Shown here in pieces: positions 52,900-64,000 of a DNA stretch of 64,000 nt. Under the pieces are notes generated by a model that was given only the letters and a program-made list of their open reading frames with translations, was not told where the DNA came from and made no database searches. Origin of the DNA: Sycobia sp. Sy_11 (lineage: Eukaryota > Arthropoda > Insecta > Hymenoptera > Epichrysomallidae); assembly GCA_018907035.1 (NCBI GenBank), contig JACCIC010000052.1:310001-374000 (forward strand), given 5' to 3'. The position numbers and the translations under genes are program-made. Every line of letters begins with the position of its first letter. Position 1 is the stretch's first letter.

Positions 52900-54098
52900 G
52901 ATATAGATTTATCTGTTTCCATATCACAATTTATTTGTATTCGCAGTTTATTTTTAATTCTAATGTATCTGGCTTTTAAACTTTTATTTTCTATAAGTGG
53001 ATGAATATTTCCAATTATTTTACATAAATTATCTGTATCGCTTGTAAATTCGTCCGTAATTTTTTTAATATTAGATTGACCATATGCTCTATTAATAAAT
53101 TCTTTGAATTGGTAGAAATTTAAAACAAATTCTTTTTTATTTTCATCTATTATACTTTTTGGCTGGTAGTAACATTATCTCTAAGCTTAACTATTCTTTT
53201 TCTTTATCGATAATGTTCAGATTTGCTTTCTTTTCTTTCCTTTTAGGCTTTGAAAATTCCTTAGATTCAGATATCTTTGTTTTATAAATTTTATTCTGTG
53301 CTTGATCATTATTAACGTGTTCTTTATCTTCAGGCGGTACTATACTTGAATATGTCGGATATAGACGATGGCAGTGCTTGACGTTTTAAAATTTTACTAA
53401 CTATAGTTTGCTTATTTGGGGTTTCATGATGATGATTATAGACATTATTTAAATCTTCTGTATTTATTTGGGTTTGCTATATGGCTTTTCTGTTTACAAA
53501 TAAAACCGTTTGCCGATTCCGTGCTGAGATAAATCCAATGCGGCGTATCATTGTAAGTAACTTGTATAACCTCTGATAACTTTTGTTCAATTTCTTCTTT
53601 TATTTATACCTGTCGTCTGAATGAGAGTATGTGGGATCGCCCCGGCTTGCTAGAACTAGCTCTAGTATATTGCATTTGAGAAACTATGATAAAACTCTTA
53701 TTTTCATGAGCTCCAATAAGCACTTCGTTAGGAATATTCGGACTTATATTAGAAATAACAAATATTTTATTTTTTCCAATTAGAGGTCTTATTTTTAGAA
53801 TGTGGGAGTTTACTTGCACTTTTGAGTTATTAAGTTTTGCTACCAGAGTATTATTTGAGAGATACACACACACTCGACTTCCTGATATCTTAGATATAAA
53901 TTTTATTTCATTAACTTCTATCAGTTTTTCTAAGGCGTCAATGTAATCATCAATCGAACATCCTTCTATTGAGTCGATTACTATAGCTTGATCCTTCGTG
54001 GGTGCTGAATATTTGGCTGTAATATTGGCGTACGTTTGTATTGACATCGATAAAGTGGTACTTTCTTGCCAGAGAAGATCCCTGTGTTCAGAATTCAT
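52900..54098 (-). pseudogene. LINE ORF1 (Gag-like RNA-binding protein), broken
   Basis: An ATG at 54,096-54,098 opens a 164-codon frame with SMSIQTYANITAKYSAPTK, IEGCSIDDYIDALEKLIEV and FISKISGSRVCVYLSNNTLV. Beyond a stop near 53,604 another frame continues with YNDTPHWIYLSTESANGFIC, a degenerate zinc knuckle (the expected C.LC...GH...C is largely lost), then a lysine-rich part and NFYQFKEFINRAYGQSNIKK near 53,070-53,130. This layout fits ORF1 of I/R1-type LINEs. It lies directly upstream of the endonuclease on the same strand. Confidence 0.65.
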
Positions 54099-55484
54099 TC
54101 TCCTTTCGTTATAGTACCCTTAGCTGCGTTTATAGCGGTAAGGATAACTTTGCGTTAGCTACGCTATTATTTCACTAGTAATATTCTACACGAACAGTTA
54201 ACTATTTCTATTATCGAGTTGCTAAGTATAATGGAACAATCAAAAGATGTCTTCTCGCGACGGTGTCGGCGGTGCGAAAATATTTTGATTGAGATAACGT
54301 GTATCCATTTTCTATCATAAATATCTTTTTTCCATTAAAAAAGATTGGAAAGTAAGTTCACCTTCTAATAAAAGGCCTGTCGAACTTCGAGGCAAGTTTA
54401 GCACTGATGCCTTGATTGGGATGGACCACTCGCTGTTTGATCTACCAATTACGTCTTGATTAAGCATCTTACGCACTTGTACATGCGTCTCCAGCTCAGT
54501 CTTTTACGAAAACGGATTGTAGCGTTGCTTAATGGTTTGTCGCCGAGAAATGCATGCAGCTTAGAGGCTGATCAATAGGCGTTGGTATCCGATTGAGGAA
54601 TTCCTCGAGGGCTCGACTTTACTATTGTCTCTATCTGTTAACCAATGGAGCACAGCAAATACGCCGAGGCAATGGAAATGGCACAGAGTTATAGAGAAAA
54701 TAGAAAATGCAATAGAAGTTTTCACTTAGTTGAGAATGAATTTCTAAATTAGGAATGAAAATGGCGTATCCGCTGAATGGAAGGCCATTTTGAGCATGAC
54801 GGACTCCTCGGGTGATGGCGGTAGCTTATGATTCTGTCATGCATGCATTCAGCTTCTGGAGCTTCGGATTTTTGGGAGTAGTTTTCGATATATGAAAGCG
54901 GTCTGCTTGTTATCCGATCGTGGCTCTTTAAAGTTATTCAGAATTTTGTGCAAGCAGAACACATAGTCATATTTTGTTTTTCGTATGGTCTGTGTGTGCC
55001 GTTGTGCTTCACTGATCAGTTTGCCTTGAAAGCGTCTGTCAACGCCATAGCAACTATGTGCTTTGTTGCAGAAGTCTTGTGAAGTATGTCAGTCCTTGCG
55101 TGAAAGGTGATTTATACAAGGTGATGTCATGTCAGAGCTCCGTCATTGAATTTATCATGTGTTCGTCGTTAAGCGAGCTCTACATCGGTCATTTTGCAAT
55201 TCTTTTGAGAAATTGTTCATTGCTTTTCCTTTTGGTACAGTTTTATCGAACTTTCCATTGGCATACGGTTTGCCAAATATCCGTGCGCTGAACCTGCGAG
55301 TTTCTTCTTAGTTCAGTGATGGCTTCGTGGTGGAAATCTTAGCGTCGGTTTCGCCTGTTGAGCATGATGTTTTGTACGCGACCTGCGCCTGGTATGCATC
55401 GTCATCACTGACATGTGTGTTGGTATATGTAACTCTTGTTGTTGTGGCCAGCTGAATGTGTGATTTATTAGGCGTACTAAATAT
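54099..55484. other. Degraded sequence with a gypsy RT fragment, otherwise no gene
   Basis: Apart from the short gypsy match at 54,380-54,530, only short frames without motifs were seen. The region is GC-richer than much of the window and probably consists of decayed retroelement sequence. Confidence 0.4.
54380..54530 (-). pseudogene. Ty3/gypsy reverse transcriptase N-terminal fragment
   Basis: The minus strand reads KTELETHVQVRKMLNQDVIG followed by RSNSEWSIPI, matching the start of gypsy RT (the 'binding of pol to a new primer strand' region with the IIRPSNSPWSSPI-type block). A stop precedes it and the frame ends soon after. No catalytic box is present. Confidence 0.55.
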
Positions 55485-55486
55485 TA

Positions 55487-56686
55487 TCAGGTATGTGAAT
55501 AAGTCTTTCCCGTTTTTTTTCAAATTTTGAGCCTTTATTGTGAAAAAATGGTTACAAATGAATTATTGAAAGTATTGGCCATCGCTAGCTACAACTTTTT
55601 CCCATCTTTCTGGCAACATACGAATCCCGTTGCGAAAAAATTCGACCGGTTTGGCCTCTATCCAGTCATCCACCCATTTTTTGGCTTCCTCGTAGGAATG
55701 GAAGTGCTGGTCAGCCAGGCCATGCGTCATCGATCTGAAGAGATGGTAATCAGACGGAGCAACGTCTGGACTATACGGCGGGTGGGGGGTAGGACTTCCC
55801 ATTTGAGCGTTTCTAAGTATGTTTTCACCGGCGGTGCAACATGTGGGCGAGCATTGTCATGTTTCAAAATAACTTTGTCGTGCCTGTCGGAGTATTGTGG
55901 CCGTTTTTCTCGCAGTGCGCGGCTCAAACGCATCAATGGTCGTCGATAGACCTCGCCTGTGATCCTTTCATTCGGTTTCAGAAGCTCATAGTTAACCACA
56001 CCTAGCTGGTCCCACCATATACAGAGCATGAGCTTGGCGCCATGAATATTTGGCTTGGCCGTCGATGATGATGCATGGCCGGGTAGTCCCCATGATTTTC
56101 TTCGCTTCGGATTATCGTAACGTATCCACTTTTCATCGCCAGTCACGATACGATGCAGAAAACCCTTTCTTTTATGTCGCTGAAGCAGCTGTTCGCAAGT
56201 GAAAAAACGCCGTTCGACGTCTCTCAGCTTCAGTTCGTACGGCACCCAATTTCCTTGCTTTTGGATCATTCCCATGGCTTTCAAATGCTTGGAAATGGTT
56301 GTTCGGTCAACTCCCAATGCTTCAGCAAGTTCTTTTTGCGTTTGACAAGAATCTTCATCAAGCAAAGTCGCCAATTCTGGATCTTCAAAGATTTGCGGCC
56401 GCCCGGAACGCTCCTTGTCTTCCACGTCGAAATCACCGCTTTTGAAGCGTCGAAACCATCCGCGAACACTTGAATCATCGACACAATCGTCTCCATAAGC
56501 TCAAATTTCAACATTTTCACAATATCAAAAATTTATGATGCGAAAAAATTTTAACTAATGTGTTAGTATGGAATTGTTGACATATGAATAAGCTTTGATT
56601 ATGACATATGTAACCATTGAATACTCGCACAGTATTGGTGGCGCCATCTCTTACAAAAAACGGGAAAGACTTATTCACACTCCTAA
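55487..56686 (-). mobile_element. mariner element with TA duplication
   Basis: The ends are T(C/T)AGG.(A/G)TGTGAATAAGTCTTTCCC inward on both sides, at 55,487 and 56,686, flanked by TA at 55,485-55,486 and 56,687-56,688. Length is 1,200 bp, somewhat short for the family (about 1.3 kb). Confidence 0.9.
55563..56520 (-). pseudogene. mariner transposase, frameshifted, N-terminus truncated
   Basis: From a frame change near 56,430 the protein reads DKERSGRPQIFEDPELATLL, ALGVDRTTISKHLKAMGMIQ and WVPYELKLRDVERRFFTCEQ. All three catalytic Asp blocks are present: IVTGDEKWIRYDNPKRRKSW, KVILKHDNARPHVA and HPPYSPDVAPSDYHLFRSM. The last follows a frameshift near 55,790. The spacing of the second and third fits DD34D. 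The first part of the DNA-binding domain is missing. The terminal repeats are intact, so it might once have been mobilised in trans. Confidence 0.88.
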
Positions 56687-56704
56687 TAGCAATACACGCA
56701 TCTT

Positions 56705-57530
56705 CATTTCGGCCATATTAAAATCGATAAGATTATACATTTACCTATTTCTGATGTTCAAATGTTGGCTGACGAGTTGAATATTAACCGAGAGACAGTA
56801 AGAAGGATTTTAACCGAAGATTTTGCCATGAAAAAGCTGTGCGTGAAAAAGCACACCAAATGAACATCGCTTAAAATTGTCTCGAGCAAGTTAAAAGTGA
56901 TCCTACTCTTCTAGATCGAGTTATTATTGGCAATGAAAGTTGATTCTTTCAATATGACCCCGAAACTACACGACAAAGTCAACATTGGCTGTCCCCTGGA
57001 GCGCCAAGGCCAAAGAAGGCGAATATGAACAGGTCCAAAGCGAAAACCATATTCTTTGCTTCTTGGACAGCATAGGAGTGGTTCACGAAGAGTTTGTACC
57101 ACCTGGGCAAAGCGTAAATCAAGTATTCTACCGCAATGTGCTCGAAAAATTACAAAAAAGGGTGCTTAGAGTGTGTCCCGAGTTCGCGAACACTTGGGTT
57201 CTGCATCACTACAATGTTCCCTGTCACAGTGCGTTCAATGCTCTCAGTTTTTGGCATCTAAAGGCATCGCAACGTAACCACAACCATCCTATTCACCTGA
57301 CATATCACCCTGCGACTTTTTCCTATTCCCCCATTTGAAAAAATTCGTCAAAAGTCAACATTTTTACTCAGTTGAAACATCCAAGAATTTGTGACGAGGG
57401 TACTCGGAGAGGTCCCACAAGAAGTGTTCCAGAATGGTTATGAAAACTGGAAAACTCGATGGAATAAGTATATAGATAGGGGACGGGACTACTTTGAAGA
57501 GGATCGCAGCGATGTACCTTATTTTTTAAA
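56705..57530 (+). pseudogene. Degraded mariner transposase of a second lineage
   Basis: Plus-strand blocks in three frames read SDVQMLADELNINRETVRRI, LTEDFAMKKLCVKKHTK, FFQYDPET, QHWLSPGAPRPKKANMNRSK, GVVHEEFVPPGQSVNQVFY, LHHYNVPCHSAFNAL and VPQEVFQNGYENWKTRWNKY. The two readable catalytic positions are altered: the D of GDES reads N (GNES), and the D of HHDNAPCHSA reads Y. Stops and frameshifts are many. The motif set differs from the 55,487-56,686 copy, so two mariner lineages lie side by side in opposite orientation. Confidence 0.75.
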
Positions 57531-57609
57531 TATACTCGATTTCAATTTTGTCGCACTACTCAATTGTCTGACTTCGAATGTACTTGCATATCTGTGGCGT
57601 ACGTAAAAA

Positions 57610-58266
57610 TGTGTATGTGCACGATATTTCTGGGAATTTGAAAATGTGTATATTATTTCGAGTATTTATACATTCCAAGACATTTAGACATTGTGAACTT
57701 CGTTCATTTATAATATCGTTTTTATTTATTATTGCTTATATTATAAATTTTTGAATGTATAAAAAATATAAAATAAAACAATTCTTTTATCACATGAACT
57801 ATAACTCGGTTTAATTAAAGATATTAACAATATAATATTTTTATATTATATAAGGATTTATTAGAGTCAATTTGTTATTTAAGAGAATATTAGTATACTA
57901 TATTAGTATGGTTTCTATTTAATATGATAATTATTACTGTAGTATTAATGTAATATGAATATATTATGCAATATTTTATATCTTGTCCTGGCACCTAATT
58001 TGTGATAGCGCGAGAGATTTTCCTTGAGCAGTCGACCGGCAATTTCCCAAATAAATATAATTTTATTGGATTCGATATATTAAATGTATTTTATACATTA
58101 TAGTGTATATCATACTGTTCATTATTTGGATATTTATTTTTCCGAGTCGGTATTCGACAACGTAAAAGCGGTCAAAGTCACTGCCGAACGAGTTTCTCTA
58201 GTGCGAGCAAATTTTTCGTACGGAATAGATATATATATATATATATATATGTGTGTGTATATATAT

Positions 58267-58318
<52 letters not shown>

Positions 58319-58740
58319 TTATGTTATTTAACGTCGCTCTATTTGTACTTCCAAAATACTGATGCTATTAACAGTCTCATATGTATATTATTTGCAAAAC
58401 TGGTGAAACTGAATTACGTGGAAAGCAACCAGCGAAAAGAATGAAGAAGGGTGTTATAATTATGTGGAAAAGACTTTGAATCATAAGAGATGTCAGCAAA
58501 GTGATGATTAAGGTCATCGATTGGTACTTTGAGAGAAAGTTTATTATAACTCTTTGCTAGACCTGGTATTCTCAGCGTTTCAAAGTTGTCGAGTCTTTTA
58601 TTTTTGAGAATCACTGCTGAAAGTGCATTGAGCGTGAAGATTTATTTAGCTGCCAGGTGATTTTACTTCCCTTCTATAATTTTCTAAGTCACTTTGTAGT
58701 CTGGACCGTTTATGTTTACGGTAAAGTAAGTTACGCTTTT
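57610..58740. other. AT-rich spacer with microsatellite
   Basis: A long compound TA/GT array lies at 58,229-58,316. A 66-codon minus frame at 58,414-58,614 has no recognised motif. Nothing else was seen. Confidence 0.45.
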
Positions 58741-58742
58741 GA

Positions 58743-61422
58743 GGGGGCATCTCTAGTCTAAATCGATGAAAAAATCAATTTGCCAAAAACACCGGTTTTG
58801 CATTCAGTATACTAATAGTAACATCGTACAATAGTTTATTTTAACTTGCACGCTCTAAAAATGTTTCTATAGCGTGTATTCTTGGTGCACGCACAAGTGT
58901 GATTTTGGAGCAATTCAGACAGCTGGCGATCGGAGAGGTACATACTTTGTCCCGCTTTTTCTGTATTTATATATCTCACGAGTATTTTAAACGATGTTTT
59001 GAAGCACTGAAAGTATTGCTTTCTTTTAATTTAATTGTAAAAACAGTTATTCATTTATATTAGTTGTAAAAAAAGTTCATAAAATAGATAAAAAAAAGTA
59101 CAAAATTCGGCAATTCGAGAGCTGATCGACAAAAAAAAGAATTTTTCGTGGCAATCGATTTACGAATGAGCGTGATGAAAGTGTGGTTAGTGCATCTATT
59201 TAAAAAGTTAATAAAAATAATCCTGCATTCGAAGTGAACGTTGATCCATCGTTGCATTACGTCATAGTGAATTTCTTACTCTTTCTAACACTACAAGACA
59301 TTTTAATTTATAAAACTTGTAAAGGCGATATAACATTTTCCAAACGTAACGAAAAAGGATTAGGTTTTCAATTAGTAGTTTCGTGTAAATGTCAAACAGA
59401 AACTTATATTCCAAGCAGTCCAACAATTCATACTTCCTACGAAATAAATCGCCGCTTTGTATTTGCGATGCGTTTACTCGGTATTAGCTTGCTAGGTATA
59501 AATAATTTTTGTTCAATGATGGATATCAGCAAAGGATATGCTTCAGCTACTTATTATGCAATAGTAAACCACATTTGAATAGCAGCAGAAGCAGTAGCTA
59601 CATTAGTTTTTAGACAAGCAGTTAGTGAAGAGCAAAGAGAAAATGAGGCTGCCGGTAATGTAAAAAAATCGGCTCATAGTTTCTGGTGATGGCTCTTGGG
59701 CTCGAAGGGATCTTCTCTTGTCGGAATTGCTACATTGATTGGAAAATTTTCTGGAACAGTTCTTGTGTCATTGTGAAAAGTAGAATATGCAAAGCTTGTA
59801 AAGAATGGGCTGGAAAGGAAAATTCTATGGATTATCAAGACTGGTATGAAACTCACGTGCCAGATTGTAGTGCAAATCATGAAAGCAGTGCGGGATCGAT
59901 GGAAATTAATGGTATAAAAGAAATGTTCCAAAGATCTGTAGATTTGCATGATAGTTATTAGGAATATTCTATTGGTGTTGGCGATTCGACGACTTTTTCA
60001 TCGTTACAAGATATACAGCTCTATGGTGATGTTTTGAGCGTAAAAAAGAAGGAGTGTGTTTTACATGTTAAAAAGCGAATTTATAAAAGAGCAAAAGATA
60101 CTAAAAAACAACTGACACAGATAAAAAAGGCTCAAAAAGCGTTAGAAGCTTCAGAAAAAGGTGCTGATGGAAAAAAACGACAACAAAAAAACCAAAAAGA
60201 AAACAAAAAAAACTGAAAAGCCTAAAATAACGGCTACATTGACTAATAAAGTCATACTAGAGATGTCAAAATATTACGAATTAGCTGTTCTCCGAAATCC
60301 ATATTCTGTCGAAGAGATGAGAAATGCTATTTGGGCAACTTTTTACCACAAGGTGTCTACGGATGATAAGCCTCAACATATGAATTGTCCCGCTGGGTCA
60401 GAGTCATGGTGCAAATACCGAGTTGCTGAAGCTACCAGCCAGTTGAAAAATTTTGTGCACCCTCCAGCACTAGACGAAGAAATTCAACCTTTATTAAAAA
60501 AGATTTATGAAGATCTTACCACAGACAATCTGCTAGAAAGATGCATCGGAGCACACACACAAAACATCAACGAAAGCTTCAACGCTTGTGTTTGGAATAT
60601 AGCTCCAAAACACATGTTTTCTGGGAAGAAAATTGTTGAAATTACTACCTATTGTGCTGTGTGCGTCTTCAATGAAGGATTTTTACCTTTATTAAAAATC
60701 ATGGAAACCATGGGTATTTCGATTGGCAGCGTAGCAGTGGATTTTGCGCAGAGACAGGACGAAAATAGAATTCAGCAAGGAAATCGTCGCAGCATTGAAG
60801 CTTTAAAAGAACGGCGACTCCAGCTTAGAAAGGCTAAGGCGCACGAAAATGAGCTTTTTGAGGACCAGGAAGGAATTATGTACGGAGCTGGTATCGCGGA
60901 TTAAGTGTAAGAGGTTTATTTCTTACACTCAATTACACAGGTTTTCAAAAAATTATTTTAAACGCGTTTTTCTCGAAATAACATTTTTTGACCTGACTGA
61001 CATGATTTAACAAAAACTATTCAACCGATTGGGCTGAAATTATGAGAGGTTAGTCGTCACATATATAGTTATAGCCCGTACTAGAATTATGAATATTCAA
61101 TTACATTTGAGCACTTTTTTAAACAACATATCCTCAAAAATTAAGCCGAAAATTAGAAAAGCCCGCCATTTTGTTTTTATTTTACTTCTTAATTTTAGTG
61201 CGGGCTATAGCCACTTTCTTATACTTTAATATGCTTTTTGAATTTTTTATTTCAGAGCTTCTTGTGTCAAGATATGATGTCAGCCAAAAAAGCAAGCTTC
61301 GTTGGGGCAGCCATATCTGCGCCATATTGGATGAAAAATGAAAAAAAATTGTAGTGTGATAATAAAGTTTACTGCAAGAAAAAAATCTTGAAAATTTATG
61401 CAAAAAGACTAGAGATGCCCCC
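58743..61422 (+). mobile_element. Kolobok-like DNA transposon with TTAA-type flanks
   Basis: The 17-bp end GGGGGCATCTCTAGTCT at 58,743-58,759 is the exact reverse complement of 61,406-61,422. Outside lie TTGA on the left (58,739-58,742) and TTAA on the right (61,423-61,426), consistent with a TTAA duplication with one substitution. A start in GGG and TTAA duplication are Kolobok features. The element is 2,680 bp and carries one transposase pseudogene. Confidence 0.75.
59090..60904 (+). pseudogene. Mutator-like-domain (Kolobok-type) transposase, multiply broken
   Basis: The family is common in insects as a 'Mutator-like transposase domain' protein. Blocks in order: FRGNRFTNERDESVVSASI; a Cys-rich N-terminal part (TCKGDITFSKRNEKG, CKCQTETY); RRFVFAMRLLGISLLGINNF; SGDGSWARR; CKACKEWAGKENSMDYQDWY; CSANHESSAGSMEINGIKEM; GVGDSTTFSSLQDI; KKECVLHVKKRIYKR; AIWATFYHKVSTDDKPQHMN followed by C and PAGSESWCKYR; LLERCIGAHTQNINESFNAC. 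Stops occur near 59,200, 59,576 and 59,959, with frameshifts near 59,685 and 60,170. The last 247 codons (60,161-60,904) are open. Acidic residues in GDGSW, GDSTT and NNESFN-type blocks are kept. Confidence 0.85.
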
Positions 61423-61426
61423 TTAA

Positions 61427-62555
61427 TCTGCTCTTTGGTATATTTGGAACACCAGTCATATTAATATATTTTAGTCGAACAAGTAGTTACTAAAAGAACA
61501 GAACGTGTTAATCCTTCCTGTGTATGTGGGTGTTGAGACAGCTTAAAGCTACCTTAATTTTGCATCGCTCTATTATCGCTGACTAATTACATGATTCCAG
61601 GTACATACATAGTTGACGAATGTTAAGCTTCTGAAAATTATAGTAAGAGAAGTTCCTTTGATAGCTGTAGTAACTAATATATTAAGTATCACTGCGATAT
61701 CATCATTATCCGCAATGAAAGGGATCTTGATTTCCAAAAATGGATAAGTTATCATCAGCGTCCACTAACCATGAGGTAACCATGTATAAGAGGTTGAAGT
61801 ATGACGAGTAAGATCATTGAGTATCAGTAAAAAAAAGCTGTCATCGAATAGATTTTTAAAAATGATTGAGTTATTTGTATTTGATAGTAGATCTATATGG
61901 AAATCATTTATACGAAAAAATACACACATGATATGAAAATTTCGACAAATTTAGTACTTTGAATGAAAGGGGCCTACAGAGCGTCGATCAACACCTACAA
62001 CAATAGGGTTACTAAAACAAGGGATTACGTCACAGAAAATATATTCTAGAAAATCAAAGTGATTATCGAGCCGATTCTCGGAACCAACTAGAACTTCTAG
62101 ATTAGATAATGTTTTCAATACGAAGTTCATTTGTAGTTGTTATATCAGATTTTTAGATTCAGGTCAGGTTTCGTGATATTATACTGGTGGTGATGTGGAG
62201 CGGAAGAGTAACAGAGATTTCTTCCTATTTTTAAATAAATTTAAAAGATTAATGCTCTTCTTTTGGGCAGAGTAAAAAGATATACGTACCGTAGTTACCT
62301 TCGAATCAAGGGCTTACGATAATTTTTTACATTTTATGTGATATATTTCTTTGCACTTCGCAAGAGTGTTGAAGGGCTTTAGATTTTTAATCCTTGCTCC
62401 GATCAAGAACTGTTAGTAGAATCCGCTGTGGTTTTTTTTCATTATTGACTTCTTGAGGTTACAGACTATAGGATTAAGATGTTGGGATGATTTAATGCAA
62501 TAATGAACTCGACCTAAATAAGTGGCAGATAACAGTTGATTGGGCTAGCTATACA
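61427..62555. other. No recognised gene
   Basis: AT-rich to mixed sequence. Minus-strand frames around 61,573-61,900 include TSTSYTWLPHG, which faintly recalls the end of a LINE endonuclease, but no further motif supports it. Confidence 0.4.
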
Positions 62556-62559
62556 TTTT

Positions 62560-63175
62560 TGGTATAATGTTTGTTTAATCAGAAGGCGCTATATCTAGCG
62601 AGTACGTTGGGTGCGGCAACATTACCGATTCGAGCTTCAACAGGGTGCTATTGATAGCTTTTGCAACATGTAGCCAAGCGTTATCATGCAAGAGAATGAC
62701 TTTGTTCTATGTTCGATAAATTTCTGTTGCAAATGATTCAGTTGACGTTTGTATATCTCCGCAGTGATTGTTTCATTCGGTTTTTGCAGCACGTAATACA
62801 GCACACCCAGTTGGTATCGCCAAATATACAGTAATATATTTTGGCCGTGGATGTTCCGCTTTGGTGTAGATGTGGTCGGTTGACCTGGAACCACCCATTA
62901 CGCTTCGAGCTTAGGATTATCATAGTAGTTCCATTTTTCGTTACCAGTCATAATACGTCACAGAAAGCTCTTCTTTTTTTCTTAGCAAGCAAAGACAGTG
63001 CGATGTTCAATAGATTCATAATGGCACTTTCGGTCAACTCGTGTAGCCTCCATTTTCCTAACTTATTAGCGAGTTTTTTTTGCGTTTGTGCTGAATTTTC
63101 GTCCAATAATACTTGCAATTCACTGTCTTCAAACTTTTTCGGTTGTCCAGAACATTCTTGTCATTATCATAAGTA
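62560..63175 (-). pseudogene. mariner transposase remnant
   Basis: Minus-strand blocks read QPKKFEDSELQVLLDENSAQ, TQKKLANKLGKWRLHELTES, VPGQPTTSTPKRNIHGQNIL, YYVLQKPNETITAEIYKRQL and, near the left end, a decayed AP.SDY block. The VTGDEKW block is damaged (LVTKNGTTM), and the HDNARPH block reads with missing residues. It resembles the remnant at 47,035-47,760 more than the 56.7-57.5 kb one. No terminal repeats were found. Confidence 0.75.
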
Positions 63176-63179
63176 TCTC

Positions 63180-63555
63180 CACTTCTAAATAGCTGAAACT
63201 ACACATTTCATGATGTAAGCGATGGAGCTTGTTCACCATAACATTCTTGAAGCAATCGATACGTTGCTACTATACTTGTTCTCAAATCAAAATAGTGCAA
63301 AAGGACATGTCGGAAAAACGATTTATGACGATTCATTTTTCACTGATCAAAAACTTATAATGTTTACACAAATGATGGCACATCTGTTAACCGAATTTTA
63401 TTGGTAAATATCAAAACTAAAAAATAAGTATGAAATCCGACACATCTCACTTTTCGTACTACTTATATCGCCATCTAAACGTGAAGGTCGGAAACTAAGT
63501 TTGCGTCCTAAAAGTTTCTCGAACACCCTTTGTTTGTCCTCCATGCAATTCCGCT
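63180..63555. other. No recognised gene
   Basis: A 61-codon plus frame (63,222-63,407) has no recognised motif. Nothing else is visible. Confidence 0.4.
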
Positions 63556-63559
63556 CATC

Positions 63560-64000
63560 GGTGGCACCTTAATTTGCAACTCGTTTGAGATGAATTGGGC
63601 GTACCAGGCGACGACCCCGAGGAATAAGCGCCGCTGCTTTATGTTCTTCGTCGCAAGTTTACCATTGCGGATATTTTTTCTGGGTGCGGGCGAAATCCTT
63701 CCTTGTCTAACGAGAAGCCCAAGTAGGTAACTCGAACTTCGATCGAAAAATGCGATCTATCAGCTGCTGGAACGTCGTCGGCGTTTAGTATGTTTGAATG
63801 GAATTCGAGTAAACTGTTAGAGCCTTGGATCCGGTAGAGCGAATACCTTGTATTTCATTTGCTCTGCTCTACTGATACTTGAAAATAGGCATTTTAGAGA
63901 TTGATTTTCAACCGGTACCTCGCTTCATGCAGCTTATCGAAGTTGAAGTCCATGTAGGCATCCTTCTTCGTCATGACGTTTAAGTCTCGATAGTCGATGC
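63560..64000 (-). pseudogene. Ty3/gypsy reverse transcriptase fragment at the window edge
   Basis: Reading in from the right edge on the minus strand: IDYRDLNVMTKKDAYMDFNF, EARYRLKINL then a stop, NAYFQVSVEQ, and further left VTYLGFSLDKEGFRPHPEKI. These are the start (IDYR.LN..T) and the thumb side (YLGF..D..G..P.P.K) of gypsy RT. The catalytic FxYLDD region between them is deleted. It continues beyond the window. Confidence 0.75.

Noticed and set aside
58253..58444. Frame through the TA/GT microsatellite
   Set aside because: Low-complexity translation of the repeat.
59090..60904. Transposase considered as a plant-type MULE
   Set aside because: The TIRs are short and the flanks are TTGA/TTAA rather than a 9-bp duplication, which favours a Kolobok-like assignment.
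61573..61900. Possible LINE endonuclease end (TSTSYTWLPHG)
   Set aside because: Only one weak block and no other endonuclease motif in frame.

Overview
This is a eukaryotic, AT-rich, transposon-dense window, almost certainly from an arthropod and most likely an insect. Long TA and CA microsatellites, GT-AG introns, a multi-exon SET/MYND gene, and copia, BEL/Pao, gypsy, mariner, Helitron-like, Kolobok-like and Polinton elements all occur together. The mix of transposon families would suit a hymenopteran such as an ant, but that is inference from memory of such elements. There is no bacterial organisation, and I recognised no rRNA or tRNA gene.

Layout. 1-1.1 kb is microsatellite-rich DNA. 1.1-7.6 kb is a decayed Ty1/copia element on the plus strand. 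8.3-12.0 kb holds two Helitron-like non-autonomous copies in opposite orientation, each carrying a 60-bp minisatellite. 14,223-29,058 is a Maverick/Polinton element with ~130-bp terminal inverted repeats and a perfect 6-bp target duplication (AAGGGG). It carries remnants of a major capsid protein, a jelly-roll minor capsid protein, an adenain-type protease, a phospholipase A2 domain protein, a packaging ATPase, a conserved Polinton protein and protein-primed DNA polymerase B. Most are broken by stops and frameshifts, and no integrase was found. A second, internally deleted copia copy lies inside it in reverse (23.4-27.3 kb), next to a ~285-bp tandem array. The Polinton itself sits inside an older inverted-repeat element.

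The only convincing cellular gene is a SMYD4-like lysine methyltransferase (TPR, split SET, MYND) on the plus strand, 31,380-45,469, with nine exons visible and the 3' end missing. Its fourth intron, 11.5 kb long, splits the MYND zinc finger. That intron contains an inverted-repeat element, a BEL/Pao pol remnant with a cleanly inserted mariner, and a MITE-like inverted repeat.

From 46 kb to the end the DNA is a graveyard of elements. It holds a LINE (ORF1, endonuclease, start of RT, RNase H) split by a BEL 5' fragment, four mariner copies or remnants of at least two lineages, a Kolobok-like transposon with TTAA-type flanks (58,743-61,422), and gypsy RT fragments at about 54.4 kb and at the right edge. 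Nearly every mobile coding region is disabled. The most notable structures are the precisely bounded Polinton, its unrecognised plus-strand gene fragment at 22.5-23.4 kb, and the two copia copies that share both a leader and a 3' segment while the leader does not match the 3' segment as a long terminal repeat should.
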